64,000 nucleotides of DNA from an uncultured Acetatifactor sp. (GTDB lineage: Bacteria; Bacillota; Clostridia; Lachnospirales; Lachnospiraceae). Each line of letters begins with the position of its first letter. Within the stretch, counting starts at the first letter, position 1. The DNA lies in the NCBI GenBank assembly GCA_910586775.1, contig CAJUJN010000002.1, positions 89,940 to 153,939 of the forward strand, given 5' to 3'. Below the pieces are notes generated by a model. That model did no database searches, was not told where the DNA came from, and worked only from the letters and a program-made list of their open reading frames with translations. The translations under genes were made by a program, and so were the position numbers. Positions 27,299-36,167 of this stretch are shown one piece after another.

Positions 27299-27469
27299 TG
27301 TCTGTTTCCTCCTGCCTTGCTCTGTGTACAGCCGCGACTGAATCATTTCTGTCTGATATCATTATAATATCATTTTAATTCATTTTTTGCAAGTTTTTTC
27401 GAAAACTTCCAGAAATATTATGTTGTCCTGTTCTTTTAGAAAGGCAAAAAGTCTCATAATCAGTTCTGC

Positions 27470-27736
27470 AATGCCAGCAGATATCTGACGGAAGAAGGCA
27501 CAATCCTCCTCCAGTACGTCATAGAAAATGAAACGGAACCGACCAAACAACTTGGTGAAAACAATCAGAAAGGAGAAAAAGTTATGATGTGTGAATATCT
27601 CAATCAACTGGAAGAACGCGGCGAAATAAACGGCGAAGTAAACCTGAGCTCTCTGTCAGAAAAATTATATGACCTCGGCCGCAGCAAAGATGTGAAGCTG
27701 GCGGTACGCAATCCTGATGCCAGGGCAAGAATGTAA
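27470..27736 (+). pseudogene. fragment resembling an Rpn-family transposase C-terminus
   Basis: An open frame ends at 27736 and includes YLTEEGTILLQYVIENETEP and GEKVMMCEYLNQLEERGEIN. The second part recalls the C-terminal region of Rpn (PD-(D/E)XK nuclease family) transposases. No nuclease domain is present, so this is a remnant if the match is right. A 50-residue product could start at ATG 27584 after AGGAG. The rest of the 668-base gap to 27966 shows no gene. Confidence 0.35.
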
Positions 27737-27966
27737 AAGGAATTCTCTATTTCCAACTATAGAGATAAAAATAGCAGAAGCAACACCTGCAGACATATTG
27801 AGCCTGCCCGAAAACAGAAAATGCCTAAAACAATTCCTGATTGAATTGCGGGTCCGAAAGATACCGTTGTCCGCCTGAAGCATCACGCGAATCATCCTGT
27901 TTTCCGGATCCGCAATCCCGTATTCCCGCACCTCTGCCTGCTGAAATACCGTCTCTTCCGAAAGAA

Positions 27967-29226
27967 TCAATCAATCAGCACCGGATTCTCCTCCACTACC
28001 CAGGGCAGGCCATACTGATTCAAAGCATCCATGTAGGGATCCGGGTCAAATTCTTCCACATTGAACACCCCCGGCTTCTTCCAGGTACCGTTCATCACCA
28101 GCATGGCACCGATCATGGCAGGGACGCCGGTGGTATAGGAAATAGCCTGGGAGCCCAGTTCCTTATAACATTCCTGGTGGTCACACACATTGTAGATATA
28201 GACGGATTTCTCCTTTCCGTCCTTCACTCCCGTGAAAATGCATCCGATATTGGTCTTGCCCACCGTGCGGGGTCCAAGGGATGCCGGGTCCGGCAGCAAG
28301 GCTTTCAGAAACTGGATGGGAACAATCTCCCTTCCCTCAAACATCACCGGAGCCGTGCGCAGCATCCCCACATTTTCCAGACATTTCATGTGAGTCAGAT
28401 AACTCTGCCCAAAGGTCATGAAAAAACGGATGCGCTTAACGCCCGGGATATTCTTCGCCAGGGATTCGATTTCCTCATGGTGCAGCAGGTACATATCCTT
28501 CTTCCCGACCTGGGCAAAATCATACTCCCGCCTGATTTCCATGGGCTTCGTCTCCACCCAATGGCCATCCTCCCAGTAAGAGCCGTTGGCGGAAACCTCC
28601 CTGAGATTGATCTCCGGATTGAAATTGGTGGCAAAGGGATAGCCGTGATCACCCCCATTGCAGTCCATAATATCAATGTAATGAATCTCATCGAAATAAT
28701 GTTTTAAAGCATACGCCGAGAAGACACTGGTCACCCCCGGGTCAAAACCGCTGCCCAGAAGAGCCGTGATTCCCGCTTTCTCAAAGCGCTCCCTGTAAGC
28801 CCACTGCCAGGAATAGTCAAAATATGCGGTAAACCCTTCTTTCTTGCACCGTTTCTCGTACACAGCGCGCCATGCAGGATCCTCCGTGTCCTCCGCCTCA
28901 TAATTAGCCGTATCGATATAATCTACCCCGCAGGCCAGACATGCATCCATAATGGTCAGATCCTGATAGGGAAGCGCCAGGTTCAGCACGGCTTTCGGCC
29001 GCTCCTTCCTGATTAGGGCGATCAACTCCTCCACATTGTCCGCATCCACTTTCGCGGTGGTGATTTTCGCCTCCGTGGCACCCTCCAGCTTCTCCTTCAG
29101 CGCATCACATTTCGACACCGTGCGGCTGGCAATGCAGATTTCCGAAAACACATCCGCCCTTTTCGCACACTTCTGGATTGCCACGGAAGCAACGCCGCCG
29201 CAGCCGATAATCAGTATTTTTGCCAT
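27967..29226 (-). CDS. carboxynorspermidine/carboxyspermidine dehydrogenase (CASDH)
   Basis: The 419-residue protein belongs to the saccharopine-dehydrogenase-like family. It starts with a Rossmann motif (KILIIGCGGVASVAIQKC) and has NLALPYQDLTIMDACLACG, ALLGSGFDPGVTSVFSAY and NPVLID at the end. CASDH condenses putrescine (or diaminopropane) with aspartate semialdehyde using NADPH to give carboxyspermidine. NspC, encoded at 21120-22298, would then decarboxylate it. GGAGGAA precedes ATG 29226. It is the last gene of a speD-speA-speE-unknown-CASDH series on the reverse strand. Confidence 0.9.
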   Translation of the reverse strand: MAKILIIGCGGVASVAIQKCAKRADVFSEICIASRTVSKCDALKEKLEGATEAKITTAKVDADNVEELIALIRKERPKAVLNLALPYQDLTIMDACLACGVDYIDTANYEAEDTEDPAWRAVYEKRCKKEGFTAYFDYSWQWAYRERFEKAGITALLGSGFDPGVTSVFSAYALKHYFDEIHYIDIMDCNGGDHGYPFATNFNPEINLREVSANGSYWEDGHWVETKPMEIRREYDFAQVGKKDMYLLHHEEIESLAKNIPGVKRIRFFMTFGQSYLTHMKCLENVGMLRTAPVMFEGREIVPIQFLKALLPDPASLGPRTVGKTNIGCIFTGVKDGKEKSVYIYNVCDHQECYKELGSQAISYTTGVPAMIGAMLVMNGTWKKPGVFNVEEFDPDPYMDALNQYGLPWVVEENPVLID

Positions 29227-29387
29227 TTCCTTCCTCCATACCGCTGATATTCATATTCCCTATCCGGGTATCAGCTCAATTGGTTCTTTATTTTACTGTC
29301 CTGCCCGATATTCGGGGACGTTAATCCAGGCATCGCAGTTACTGCAAGGCATATCAGGAGCCAAACCATATCCGTGACAGCAACAGT

Positions 29388-30125
29388 CTATCCCTCCAAC
29401 ACTTCATATCCCTCCGGATTATCATCCCAGCCATACATAAACTCCGCACCAATCAGCCTGCCGATATCCTCCATTTTCTCCTCCGCCAGGACATACTCTC
29501 TCGATTCCCATATCTCGCGCAGTTTTCCCCGTTCTCCCTCACTACAATATTCCAGCAGAAAAGAAGGAAAATCCGTCCTGTAGATTTCCATGTCACACAT
29601 TTCCTCTTCCATCCCCGGGATATTCGCCCTGACGCAGTCAATCTCTACGCCCTTCTGCGCATCGCTGCAGGAAACAGACAGGATATCACTGTCCATCACG
29701 GAAAACGACAGCACCGGTGCCTCAAAGGTTCGCGACAACATGGCATTGTCCCGGCTGGAGGCCGTATATCCCTCGCAGAGATTGATATCAAAACAGGGAA
29801 GCAGCCTGACACCCTCCCGATAAGCCACCACAGGTTCAATATTGCCTGCCATTCCTATTCGAATCGCCATATTTATATATTCCTCCAGCCCGTCTCCTCT
29901 GTCCGGCCTCTCTCGCATTTCCTCCAGTTTCCGGGAAAGTTCTGCTGATTCCTGCCCTATAAACGATGCCCCTTCTGTAAAAGATGCAGAAAGCACCTCC
30001 CTGATCCGCTCTCTCGAAAATCCCGTATTTGCGATAAAATAAAAAGACCTGGTCATTCCCATAAGACGTTCCTCTCCCTCAAAACCTCCCTTACCATACA
30101 ACAGCTTCCCCACAGCGCCAGACAT
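29388..30125 (-). CDS. unknown protein in the polyamine operon
   Basis: This frame of up to 245 residues lies between speE and the CASDH gene, in the same direction. The start is uncertain. ATG 30125 lacks a clear ribosome binding site, while ATG 30062 (protein start MGMTRSFYFIANTGFSRER) has AGAGG nine bases before it. It is acidic and soluble, with motif YGWDDNPEGYEVLEG at the end, and contains no domain I recognise. Its location suggests a role in polyamine metabolism or control, but that is context only. Confidence 0.6.
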   Translation of the reverse strand: MSGAVGKLLYGKGGFEGEERLMGMTRSFYFIANTGFSRERIREVLSASFTEGASFIGQESAELSRKLEEMRERPDRGDGLEEYINMAIRIGMAGNIEPVVAYREGVRLLPCFDINLCEGYTASSRDNAMLSRTFEAPVLSFSVMDSDILSVSCSDAQKGVEIDCVRANIPGMEEEMCDMEIYRTDFPSFLLEYCSEGERGKLREIWESREYVLAEEKMEDIGRLIGAEFMYGWDDNPEGYEVLEG

Positions 30126-30137
30126 ATGCGGAACTTC

Positions 30138-30998
30138 TTAGCCATGTATCTCCACTTTGCGCAATAGCTTCTCCACGTAAGCCGGCAGGCAGAATGCCCC
30201 GGCATGAAGCTTCGGGGTATAATACCGGGTCTCCAGTCCCCGCTCCATCCACCTCTGCACGTCCATATCCCTTACGGGATGATACTTTTTTGACGCAAAT
30301 CCGAACAGCCAGTGGCCGGACGGATAGGTGGGGATATGGGCCTGATACACGCGGCTGATGGGAAAACTCTCCACAATGCGCTTATGAGCCCGCATACAGG
30401 CAGTGGCATCCGCCTCATAGAAGGGGCTTTCATGCTGATTCACCATGATGCCGTCCTCCCGCAGCGCTTTAAAACAGTTCCCGTAAAATTCCTTGGTAAA
30501 CAGTCCCTCCCCCGGGCCGAATGGGTCCGTGGAGTCCACAATGATCAGATCATATTCGTTTTCCCGTGAACGAACAAACTTCAAGCCGTCTTCATAATGA
30601 ATGTACACTCTCTCGTCGTCCAGCCTGCAGGCGGTCTGGGGCAGATAGTCTCTGCACACCTGAATGACCTGTTTATCGATCTCCACCAGGTCGATATACT
30701 CTATCTCCGGATATTTGGCGAGTTCCCGAACCACACCGCCGTCCCCGGCTCCGATCACCAGAACCCGCTCCACATGGGGATGCACCGCCATAGGCACGTG
30801 GACTATCATCTCATGGTATATAAATTCGTCCTTTTCCGTCAGCATAATATAGCCATCCAGTGCCAGAAAACGCCCGAACTCCGGGGATTCAAATACATCG
30901 ATCCTCTGCAGCTCGCTTTCACCGCTGTACAGCTGCTTATCTACCCTGATGGATAGCTTTACGTTTGGTGTGTGCAATTCCGAAAACCATAAATCCAT
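30138..30998 (-). CDS. speE: spermidine synthase
   Basis: The 286-residue aminopropyltransferase transfers an aminopropyl group from decarboxylated AdoMet to putrescine. LVIGAGDGGVVRE (about 80-92) is the nucleotide-binding loop, and D155 in IIVDSTDPFGPGEGLF is the catalytic aspartate. YPSGHWLFGFAS is also typical. I chose ATG 30998 since AGGAGG is seven bases before it; upstream in-frame codons are not needed. It follows speA by 34 bases in the operon. Confidence 0.93.
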   Translation of the reverse strand: MDLWFSELHTPNVKLSIRVDKQLYSGESELQRIDVFESPEFGRFLALDGYIMLTEKDEFIYHEMIVHVPMAVHPHVERVLVIGAGDGGVVRELAKYPEIEYIDLVEIDKQVIQVCRDYLPQTACRLDDERVYIHYEDGLKFVRSRENEYDLIIVDSTDPFGPGEGLFTKEFYGNCFKALREDGIMVNQHESPFYEADATACMRAHKRIVESFPISRVYQAHIPTYPSGHWLFGFASKKYHPVRDMDVQRWMERGLETRYYTPKLHAGAFCLPAYVEKLLRKVEIHG

Positions 30999-31032
30999 AT
31001 ACATACCTCCTGTCTCTGTTAGAAAATTGTAT

Positions 31033-32511
31033 TCACATATCCCGGCCCAACCAATGCTCCCGCAGCACATTCAGCCGCCCGATTCCGGGATCCTCCGGCC
31101 CTGTCATGGAACAGCCTTTTTCCTTTGCGTAGACGATATATTCCAGAACCTCTTCCGTAATCTCTTCCCCGGGGGCCAGGATGGGGATTCCCGGCGGGTA
31201 ACACATGACGAACTCGCTGCAGATACGCCCTTTCGTCTCCATCAAAGGCAGGGACTCCTTCTCCGCATAAAAAGCGCTCTGAGGAGAAACTGCCACCCTG
31301 GGCTCTATATATTCCTGAGTGAACATCCCTGTGTTATTCTGTCTGTACTTTCGTTTAATTTCTACCAGTGCGCCGATCAGGCGTTCCATATCCCGCTCTC
31401 TGTCACCGATGGAAATATAGGCCAGCACATTGGCGATATCTCCCAGTTCCATCTGGATATCGTACTCATCCCGAAGCAGGTCATAGACCTCGATTCCCGC
31501 CAGTCCTATCCCTAATGTATTTACGGTCAGCTTCGTCTTGTCAAAATCGAATATGCTGTCCCCGTTGACCAACTCCGAAGTATAGGCATAATAACCTTCA
31601 ATCCGGTTGATTTCCCCTCTGGCATATTCCGCCAGCGCCGTCACTTTGGCAAATTCCTGCTTTCCCCGCAGGGCAAGATTCCGTCTGGAGATATCCAGGC
31701 TGGCAAGCAGCAGGTAAGATGCACTCGTAGTCTGAGTCAGATTGATAATCTGCCTCACATAGCCGGGATTCATCGACACGCCTGTCAGCAGAAACGAGCT
31801 CTGGGTCAGGCTTCCCCCCGATTTGTGCATGCTGACAGCCGCCATATCCGCGCCCGCCTCCATGGCTGACAGGGGCATTTTATCCCCGAAATAAAAATGG
31901 GTTCCGTGGGCCTCGTCCACCAACACTTTCATTTTATGAGCATGGGCCATGCGGACAATGCTTCTCAGATCAGAGCAGATTCCGTAATAGGTAGGATTGT
32001 TGACCAGAACCGCAGTGGCGTCAGGATGCTCCAGAATCGCCCGCTCTACCTGGGATACCTTCATCCCCAGGGCAATCCCCAATCTGCTGTCCATGTCCGG
32101 ATTCACATAGATGGGAATGGCGCCGTTTAAGACCAGGGCATTAATGACACTTCTGTGGACATTTCTGGGCAGAATGATCTTGTCCCCTTTTTTGCAGACA
32201 CTTAAAACCATACTCTGCACGGAAGATGTGGTTCCGCCCACCATCAGAAACGCATAGGCGGCTCCAAAGGCCTCCGCCGCCATCTCCTCCGCCTCCCGTA
32301 TTACCGACACAGGGTGACAAAGGTTGTCCAGGCACTTCATGGAATTCACGTCGATTCCCACGCACTGCTGCCCCAACAGCCCCACCAGTTCCGGATTGCC
32401 CCGGCCCCGCTTATGTCCCGGCACGTCAAAGGGCACAATCCGCTCCTGCCGGAATTCCTCCAGCGCCTCGTAAATCGGCGCTTTTGCCTGATTGAAACGG
32501 CCCATTTTCAT
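31033..32511 (-). CDS. speA: PLP-dependent arginine/lysine decarboxylase, fold I
   Basis: The 492-residue enzyme belongs to the Orn/Lys/Arg decarboxylase group of Gram-positive type. Motifs are FDVPGHKRGRGNP, LVDEAHGTHFYF (near 197-208) and VSMHKSGGSLTQSS with PLP-binding K230. A C-terminal domain ends with PPGIPILAPGEEITEE. Arginine is the expected substrate because aguA and aguB nearby use its product agmatine, but lysine or ornithine cannot be excluded by sequence alone. AAGGAAGG lies just before the start; an ATG two codons further in is also possible. It lies between speD and speE. Confidence 0.87.
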   Translation of the reverse strand: MKMGRFNQAKAPIYEALEEFRQERIVPFDVPGHKRGRGNPELVGLLGQQCVGIDVNSMKCLDNLCHPVSVIREAEEMAAEAFGAAYAFLMVGGTTSSVQSMVLSVCKKGDKIILPRNVHRSVINALVLNGAIPIYVNPDMDSRLGIALGMKVSQVERAILEHPDATAVLVNNPTYYGICSDLRSIVRMAHAHKMKVLVDEAHGTHFYFGDKMPLSAMEAGADMAAVSMHKSGGSLTQSSFLLTGVSMNPGYVRQIINLTQTTSASYLLLASLDISRRNLALRGKQEFAKVTALAEYARGEINRIEGYYAYTSELVNGDSIFDFDKTKLTVNTLGIGLAGIEVYDLLRDEYDIQMELGDIANVLAYISIGDRERDMERLIGALVEIKRKYRQNNTGMFTQEYIEPRVAVSPQSAFYAEKESLPLMETKGRICSEFVMCYPPGIPILAPGEEITEEVLEYIVYAKEKGCSMTGPEDPGIGRLNVLREHWLGRDM

Positions 32512-32714
32512 GCCTTCCTTTCTGTCATATTATCCCCCGGCCACCGCAGATACCATATTCTTATCCGACAACTGCTTCTCCGAATCCTGAGCCATGAACC
32601 GCAGGCTGCACTCTCTTTACAATTTCTAACCACATGACACCTGTACTCCATGCTCTGCACACATACACGCTCCGCCATCTGACGGTTATGTTTCAAGCAA
32701 TTCCAGCCAGAGAA

Positions 32715-33473
32715 TCAATAAATATTCCTTCCGCTGAATATCTCTATCATTTCTCTTCTGAGATTATCCATAATCTCCAGTCGCAGTTTGGGCGGCAATT
32801 CATAGACATCGCTGTTGAACAGATAGTTTTGCAGGTCAATCTCCTTGATCAGCATCTTCGTATGGAAAATATTCGCCTGGTACACATTGATATCCACCGC
32901 ATCATACCTTTTCAAAGTATCCGCGTTGATATAATCCTGTATGGAAGTCATCCTGTGATCCATAAAAAGCTTCTCCCCGCTGACAGCCCTGGTAAAGCCT
33001 CTGACCCGGTAATCCATGGTGATGATATCGGAATCAAAGGAACCGATGAGATGGTCCAGGGTGGACAGGGGCGTAATCTCCCCGCAGGTAGCCACGTCGA
33101 TATCTACCCGGAAGGTTGCCAGGCAGGTATCCGGATGGTATTCCGGATAAGTATGAACGGTAATATGGCTTTTATCCAGATGCGCCACGGTGGTGTCCCC
33201 CATGGGCACCTTACTTTCGTCCGCAATCAGAATGGTCACCGAACTCCCCTGAGGCTCGTAGTCCTGACTGGAAATATTCAGCACCCTGGCCCCGATCATA
33301 TTCGTCACATCCACCAGGAGTTTGGTTAACCGTTCGGAATTATACTGTTGATCAATATAGGCGATATAGTCTTTCTGCTCCCGTTGGGTTTTGGCGTAAC
33401 ACACATCATAGATATTGAAGCTCAGGGACTTGGTTAAATTGTTAAAGCCATACAAGGCAAGTTTTTCACTCAT
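32715..33473 (-). CDS. speD: S-adenosylmethionine decarboxylase proenzyme
   Basis: The 252-residue proenzyme is of the E. coli-type class (about 264 residues). LDKSHITVHTYPE carries the self-cleavage site K101-S102, where the serine becomes the pyruvoyl group. TCGEITPLSTLDHLI holds further active-site residues. It makes decarboxylated AdoMet for SpeE. I chose ATG 33473 because AAGGAG is just upstream; the frame stays open to 33857 but that part is unlike the family. A long structured leader with a terminator lies upstream, so the operon is probably controlled by transcription attenuation. Confidence 0.92.
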   Translation of the reverse strand: MSEKLALYGFNNLTKSLSFNIYDVCYAKTQREQKDYIAYIDQQYNSERLTKLLVDVTNMIGARVLNISSQDYEPQGSSVTILIADESKVPMGDTTVAHLDKSHITVHTYPEYHPDTCLATFRVDIDVATCGEITPLSTLDHLIGSFDSDIITMDYRVRGFTRAVSGEKLFMDHRMTSIQDYINADTLKRYDAVDINVYQANIFHTKMLIKEIDLQNYLFNSDVYELPPKLRLEIMDNLRREMIEIFSGRNIY

Positions 33474-33758
33474 GATTTCTCCTTTATCCGTGTTTCCCGA
33501 CGGTCCGGATACGGCCCTGCCGTCCCTGTCTTCGTCCTGCATGCCGGCCGGCAGTTCTGCCGCCTGCGCTCTGTTACTGTATCCGCAGCCTGGGGCAACT
33601 CCCCCGTCACTGTCTTTCTGTCCATTGACGCAATTTCCTGCAAGGCAGATATCAGCCCTGTTTTGTCCCATGTAATCAGCCGCGAATGCCGTTCCCAGCT
33701 CACGCCCGGAGTACCTGTCGGCTTTGTCCCGCCTCACACAGGGCGCCTCTTCATATAC

Positions 33759-33791
33759 AAAAAAGCAAGTGACACTTCCATCACTTGCTTT
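33759..33791 (-). terminator. leader terminator upstream of speD
   Basis: On the reverse strand GCAAGTGA and TCACTTGC (33765-33772 and 33781-33788) form a stem with flanking A:T pairs, followed by TTTTTT. It is about 285 bases before speD and about 265 after the promoter, so it looks like an attenuator, not a gene-end signal. Confidence 0.8.
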
Positions 33792-33908
33792 AAAATCTCT
33801 GTCATCCCTTTTCACTTCTGCCGCCGGCAGCCTTCCTGACGCACGGTATGAAAGCAACAGATATATGGTTTTTAGAGTCTATATAGCAAATATTTTACTT
33901 TTACTACT

Positions 33909-34012
33909 CTTATTGACCGTTTCACAAGTTAGATGTGCATCAGCACCGGTTTATAGTCACCAACTTATAAAATTTGAGCTTTTAACTCAATCAATAAGGC
34001 AACACAGTTGCC
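33909..34012 (-). ncRNA. structured leader RNA of the speD operon, candidate riboswitch
   Basis: On the reverse strand the leader holds several nested helices. GGCAAC/GTTGCC forms a hairpin at 33998-34012. TTATTGA (33991-33997) pairs with TCAATAA (33910-33916) as a closing helix. Inside are hairpin TTGAG/CTCAA (about 33974-33990), a 10-bp helix of TATAAGTTGG (33960-33969) with CTAACTTGTG (33923-33932), and GTGC/GCAC within it. ACCG (33947-33950) can pair with CGGT (33916-33919) as a pseudoknot. The 3' strand of the 10-bp helix could also pair with the first arm of the terminator. I recognise no known riboswitch class. Confidence 0.65.
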
Positions 34013-34060
34013 AAAATATTTGCATGGAAGACTCTGTCTCTCTGTTTTCCATACGCTTGT

Positions 34061-34090
34061 ACTATATCACATCTTTCCCCTGTTCGTCAA
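34061..34090 (-). promoter_or_regulatory. promoter of the speD operon
   Basis: On the reverse strand TTGACG (34085-34090) and TATAGT (34061-34066) are 18 bases apart. Transcription should start near 34054, giving a leader of about 580 bases before speD. Confidence 0.7.
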
Positions 34091-34131
34091 TTGCAATTTG
34101 TCTGAAATTTTAAAATCATACCTGAAAATCC

Positions 34132-34168
34132 GGGATTATCATGCAAAGTGCCCACGAAAACGCCTCGC
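34132..34168 (+). repeat. dispersed intergenic repeat, copy 3
   Basis: GGGATTATCATGCAAAGTGC and CACGAAAACGCCTCGC match 20911-20948. It lies just after the stop codon of the LytTR regulator gene. Confidence 0.5.
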
Positions 34169-34179
34169 CCTGCTGCCGC

Positions 34180-34899
34180 CTACATCCCCAGCACGCTCTT
34201 CACCATCTTCACATAAGTCCTGCTGATGGGGATTTCCTCATCGCAGCCCCTCGTCCTGACATTAAAGGTACTGTTGAACATGGGATAGATTTCCTTGATC
34301 TGATAGATATTTACCACATAGCTTTTGTGACAGCGGAGCCAGCCGCTCTGTTTCAGGCGGTTTTCCCAGTAGCCGATGGTGTGGTTCAGCTGGTAGGTGT
34401 CCTTCGCTGTGACCAGAAATACATCCCTGGCCACCACCTTGATAAAACAGCCCTCCTCCGGCTTTACGATATAATATTTCTCACCCTTTCTTCCTATGAT
34501 ACAGTCCAGTGTTTCATCTGTCCCCTGCCTTACTACAGGCATGCCCAGCTTGTTAATCTTCTCCAGAGTCCTCCTGATCTTCTGGGTTGTGACAGGTTTT
34601 GTAATGTAATCTATCGTGTTGACGCGGTAAGCCTCTATCGCATAGTCGCCGTACGCCGTGATAAACGCAATCCGGATGTCGCTGTCCTTCTCCCATACAC
34701 GCTCCGCAAATTCCAACCCGTTTAATTCCGGCATGGAGATATCCGAGAAAATGATATCAGGCGTAATCTCATCCAGATGCCCCAACGTATCCAGAGAGCT
34801 GGTAGATTCCCACACAAGTTCTATCTCCGGAAACTGGTTCAAGATATATTTCAACTGCTCCAGTATTAATGGTTCGTCGTCAAGTATCGCCACACGCAT
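34180..34899 (-). CDS. LytTR-family response regulator
   Basis: The protein is 239 residues from ATG 34899, with an alternative GTG three codons upstream at 34908. The receiver has D7-D8, phosphoacceptor D53 in FSDISMPELNG and the conserved ITKPV lysine. The C-terminal LytTR DNA-binding domain runs from about 135, with LRCHKSYVVNIYQIKEI typical. LytTR regulators pair with LytS-type kinases, and one is encoded at 41019-43610 on the same strand with an ABC importer between. The pair probably controls the importer, which is inferred from context. Confidence 0.88.
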   Translation of the reverse strand: MRVAILDDEPLILEQLKYILNQFPEIELVWESTSSLDTLGHLDEITPDIIFSDISMPELNGLEFAERVWEKDSDIRIAFITAYGDYAIEAYRVNTIDYITKPVTTQKIRRTLEKINKLGMPVVRQGTDETLDCIIGRKGEKYYIVKPEEGCFIKVVARDVFLVTAKDTYQLNHTIGYWENRLKQSGWLRCHKSYVVNIYQIKEIYPMFNSTFNVRTRGCDEEIPISRTYVKMVKSVLGM

Positions 34900-34958
34900 A
34901 GCACTCACCCGCTTTCTCTATCAAAACAACTGTAAACACTCCCTGTATCCTTTATCCG

Positions 34959-35924
34959 TCATTCCCCCTGTCTGCAGATTTCATCAATATGGCGCAGTTC
35001 CTCCTCCGTAAAGGAAGTATTCTCTACAATTTTCACATTTTCCAATATCTGCTCCGGTTTTGAGGCCCCAATCAGCACGGAACACACATCCCCGTCCTTC
35101 AAAATCCAGGAAAGCGCCATCTCCGCAAGCGTCTGGCCTCTTTCCCCCGCAATTTCATTCAGCTTCCTGATCTGCGAAATGCGTTCCGGAGTAAGCGCAT
35201 CTCTGTTGATATACCTGACGTCCCTGGCAATCCTGCTGTCCGCAGGAATCCCGTGCAGATACTTGTCCGTCAGAAGCCCCTGCGCCAGAGGGCTGAATGC
35301 GATGATTCCCATGCCGTTTTCCCTGCAGAAACGTTTTACGCCGTCCTCCTCAATGGCACGGTCAAAGACAGAGTACCTTCTCTGATTGACAATCAGGGGA
35401 CAGTGCAGTTCCTTCATGATCGAAATTGCCTTTTCTGTATTTATTTTATCATAATTGGAGATTCCTGCATACAGTGCTTTTCCACTTCTTACAATCTGCG
35501 CCAGTGCCTCCATGGTCTCTTCCAGAGGCGTCTCCGGGTCCATCCTGTGATGATAGAATATATCCACATACTCCAGTTCAAGCCGCTTCAGTGACTGGTC
35601 CAGACTGGCTGTCAGATATTTTCTGCTGCCCCAGTCTCCGTAAGGGCCTGCCCACATATCATACCCCGCCTTTGAAGTAATGACCAGTTCGTCCCTGTAG
35701 GGCTGAAAGTCTTCTTTCAAGATACGTCCCAGGTTGGTTTCCGCCATCCCATAGGGCGGCCCGTAATTGTTTGCCAGGTCAAACTGCGTAATACCGGCAT
35801 CAAAAGCCGTATGACACAGTTCTTTCATATTGTCATAATTTCCGTTGTTCCCGAAATTATGCCAGAACCCGAAAGATACTGCCGGGAATTTTAACCCGCT
35901 TCTGCCCACATGATTGTATTTCAT
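34959..35924 (-). CDS. aldo/keto reductase, YghZ-like
   Basis: The 321-residue protein matches the YghZ / Kv-beta-like branch of aldo/keto reductases, which reduce L-glyceraldehyde 3-phosphate and other aldehydes with NADPH. The tetrad is D49 (FDLANNYG), Y54, K85 (TSKAG) and H125 (FYHHRMDP). IGASKPEQILEN near the end binds the cofactor phosphate. I chose ATG 35924, where the family alignment begins; GGCGG precedes it by several bases. It lies downstream of the sugar ABC importer and may act on its substrate, though that is inference. Confidence 0.88.
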   Translation of the reverse strand: MKYNHVGRSGLKFPAVSFGFWHNFGNNGNYDNMKELCHTAFDAGITQFDLANNYGPPYGMAETNLGRILKEDFQPYRDELVITSKAGYDMWAGPYGDWGSRKYLTASLDQSLKRLELEYVDIFYHHRMDPETPLEETMEALAQIVRSGKALYAGISNYDKINTEKAISIMKELHCPLIVNQRRYSVFDRAIEEDGVKRFCRENGMGIIAFSPLAQGLLTDKYLHGIPADSRIARDVRYINRDALTPERISQIRKLNEIAGERGQTLAEMALSWILKDGDVCSVLIGASKPEQILENVKIVENTSFTEEELRHIDEICRQGE

Positions 35925-36082
35925 TTTCTCATACCGCCTGTCATTTGCCACATATATCTTCATAATATATAAACAAAGGGTTGTCGCTGCAACCCTGCTC
36001 CTTTCCCAACTATTCATTGTCATATCCGGACGTCCCGTCACAGGCCTGCCTCATCCGTTTCCTGCAGTCTGCCACTCTTCAT

Positions 36083-36117
36083 CCGGACACTGCCGCTCTA
36101 TATACGGCAGTATCCGG
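36083..36117 (-). terminator. hairpin after the substrate-binding protein gene
   Basis: CCGGACACTGCCG and CGGCAGTATCCGG form a 13-bp stem. With no T run following, it may be a partial terminator or mRNA-stabilising hairpin that raises binding-protein output. Confidence 0.5.
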
Positions 36118-36167
36118 TTCACCGAGCACTGTCACATGAAGAAATGATACGATTCCTCCAAAATCCC

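Noticed and set aside
27665..27970. 101-codon reverse frame after CASDH
   Set aside because: It begins at a TTG-like codon inside the CASDH stop region without a ribosome binding site and matches nothing I know.
33474..33857. N-terminal extension of SpeD
   Set aside because: The frame is open, but it crosses the leader terminator, is unlike any SpeD, and a strong ribosome binding site lies directly before ATG 33473.
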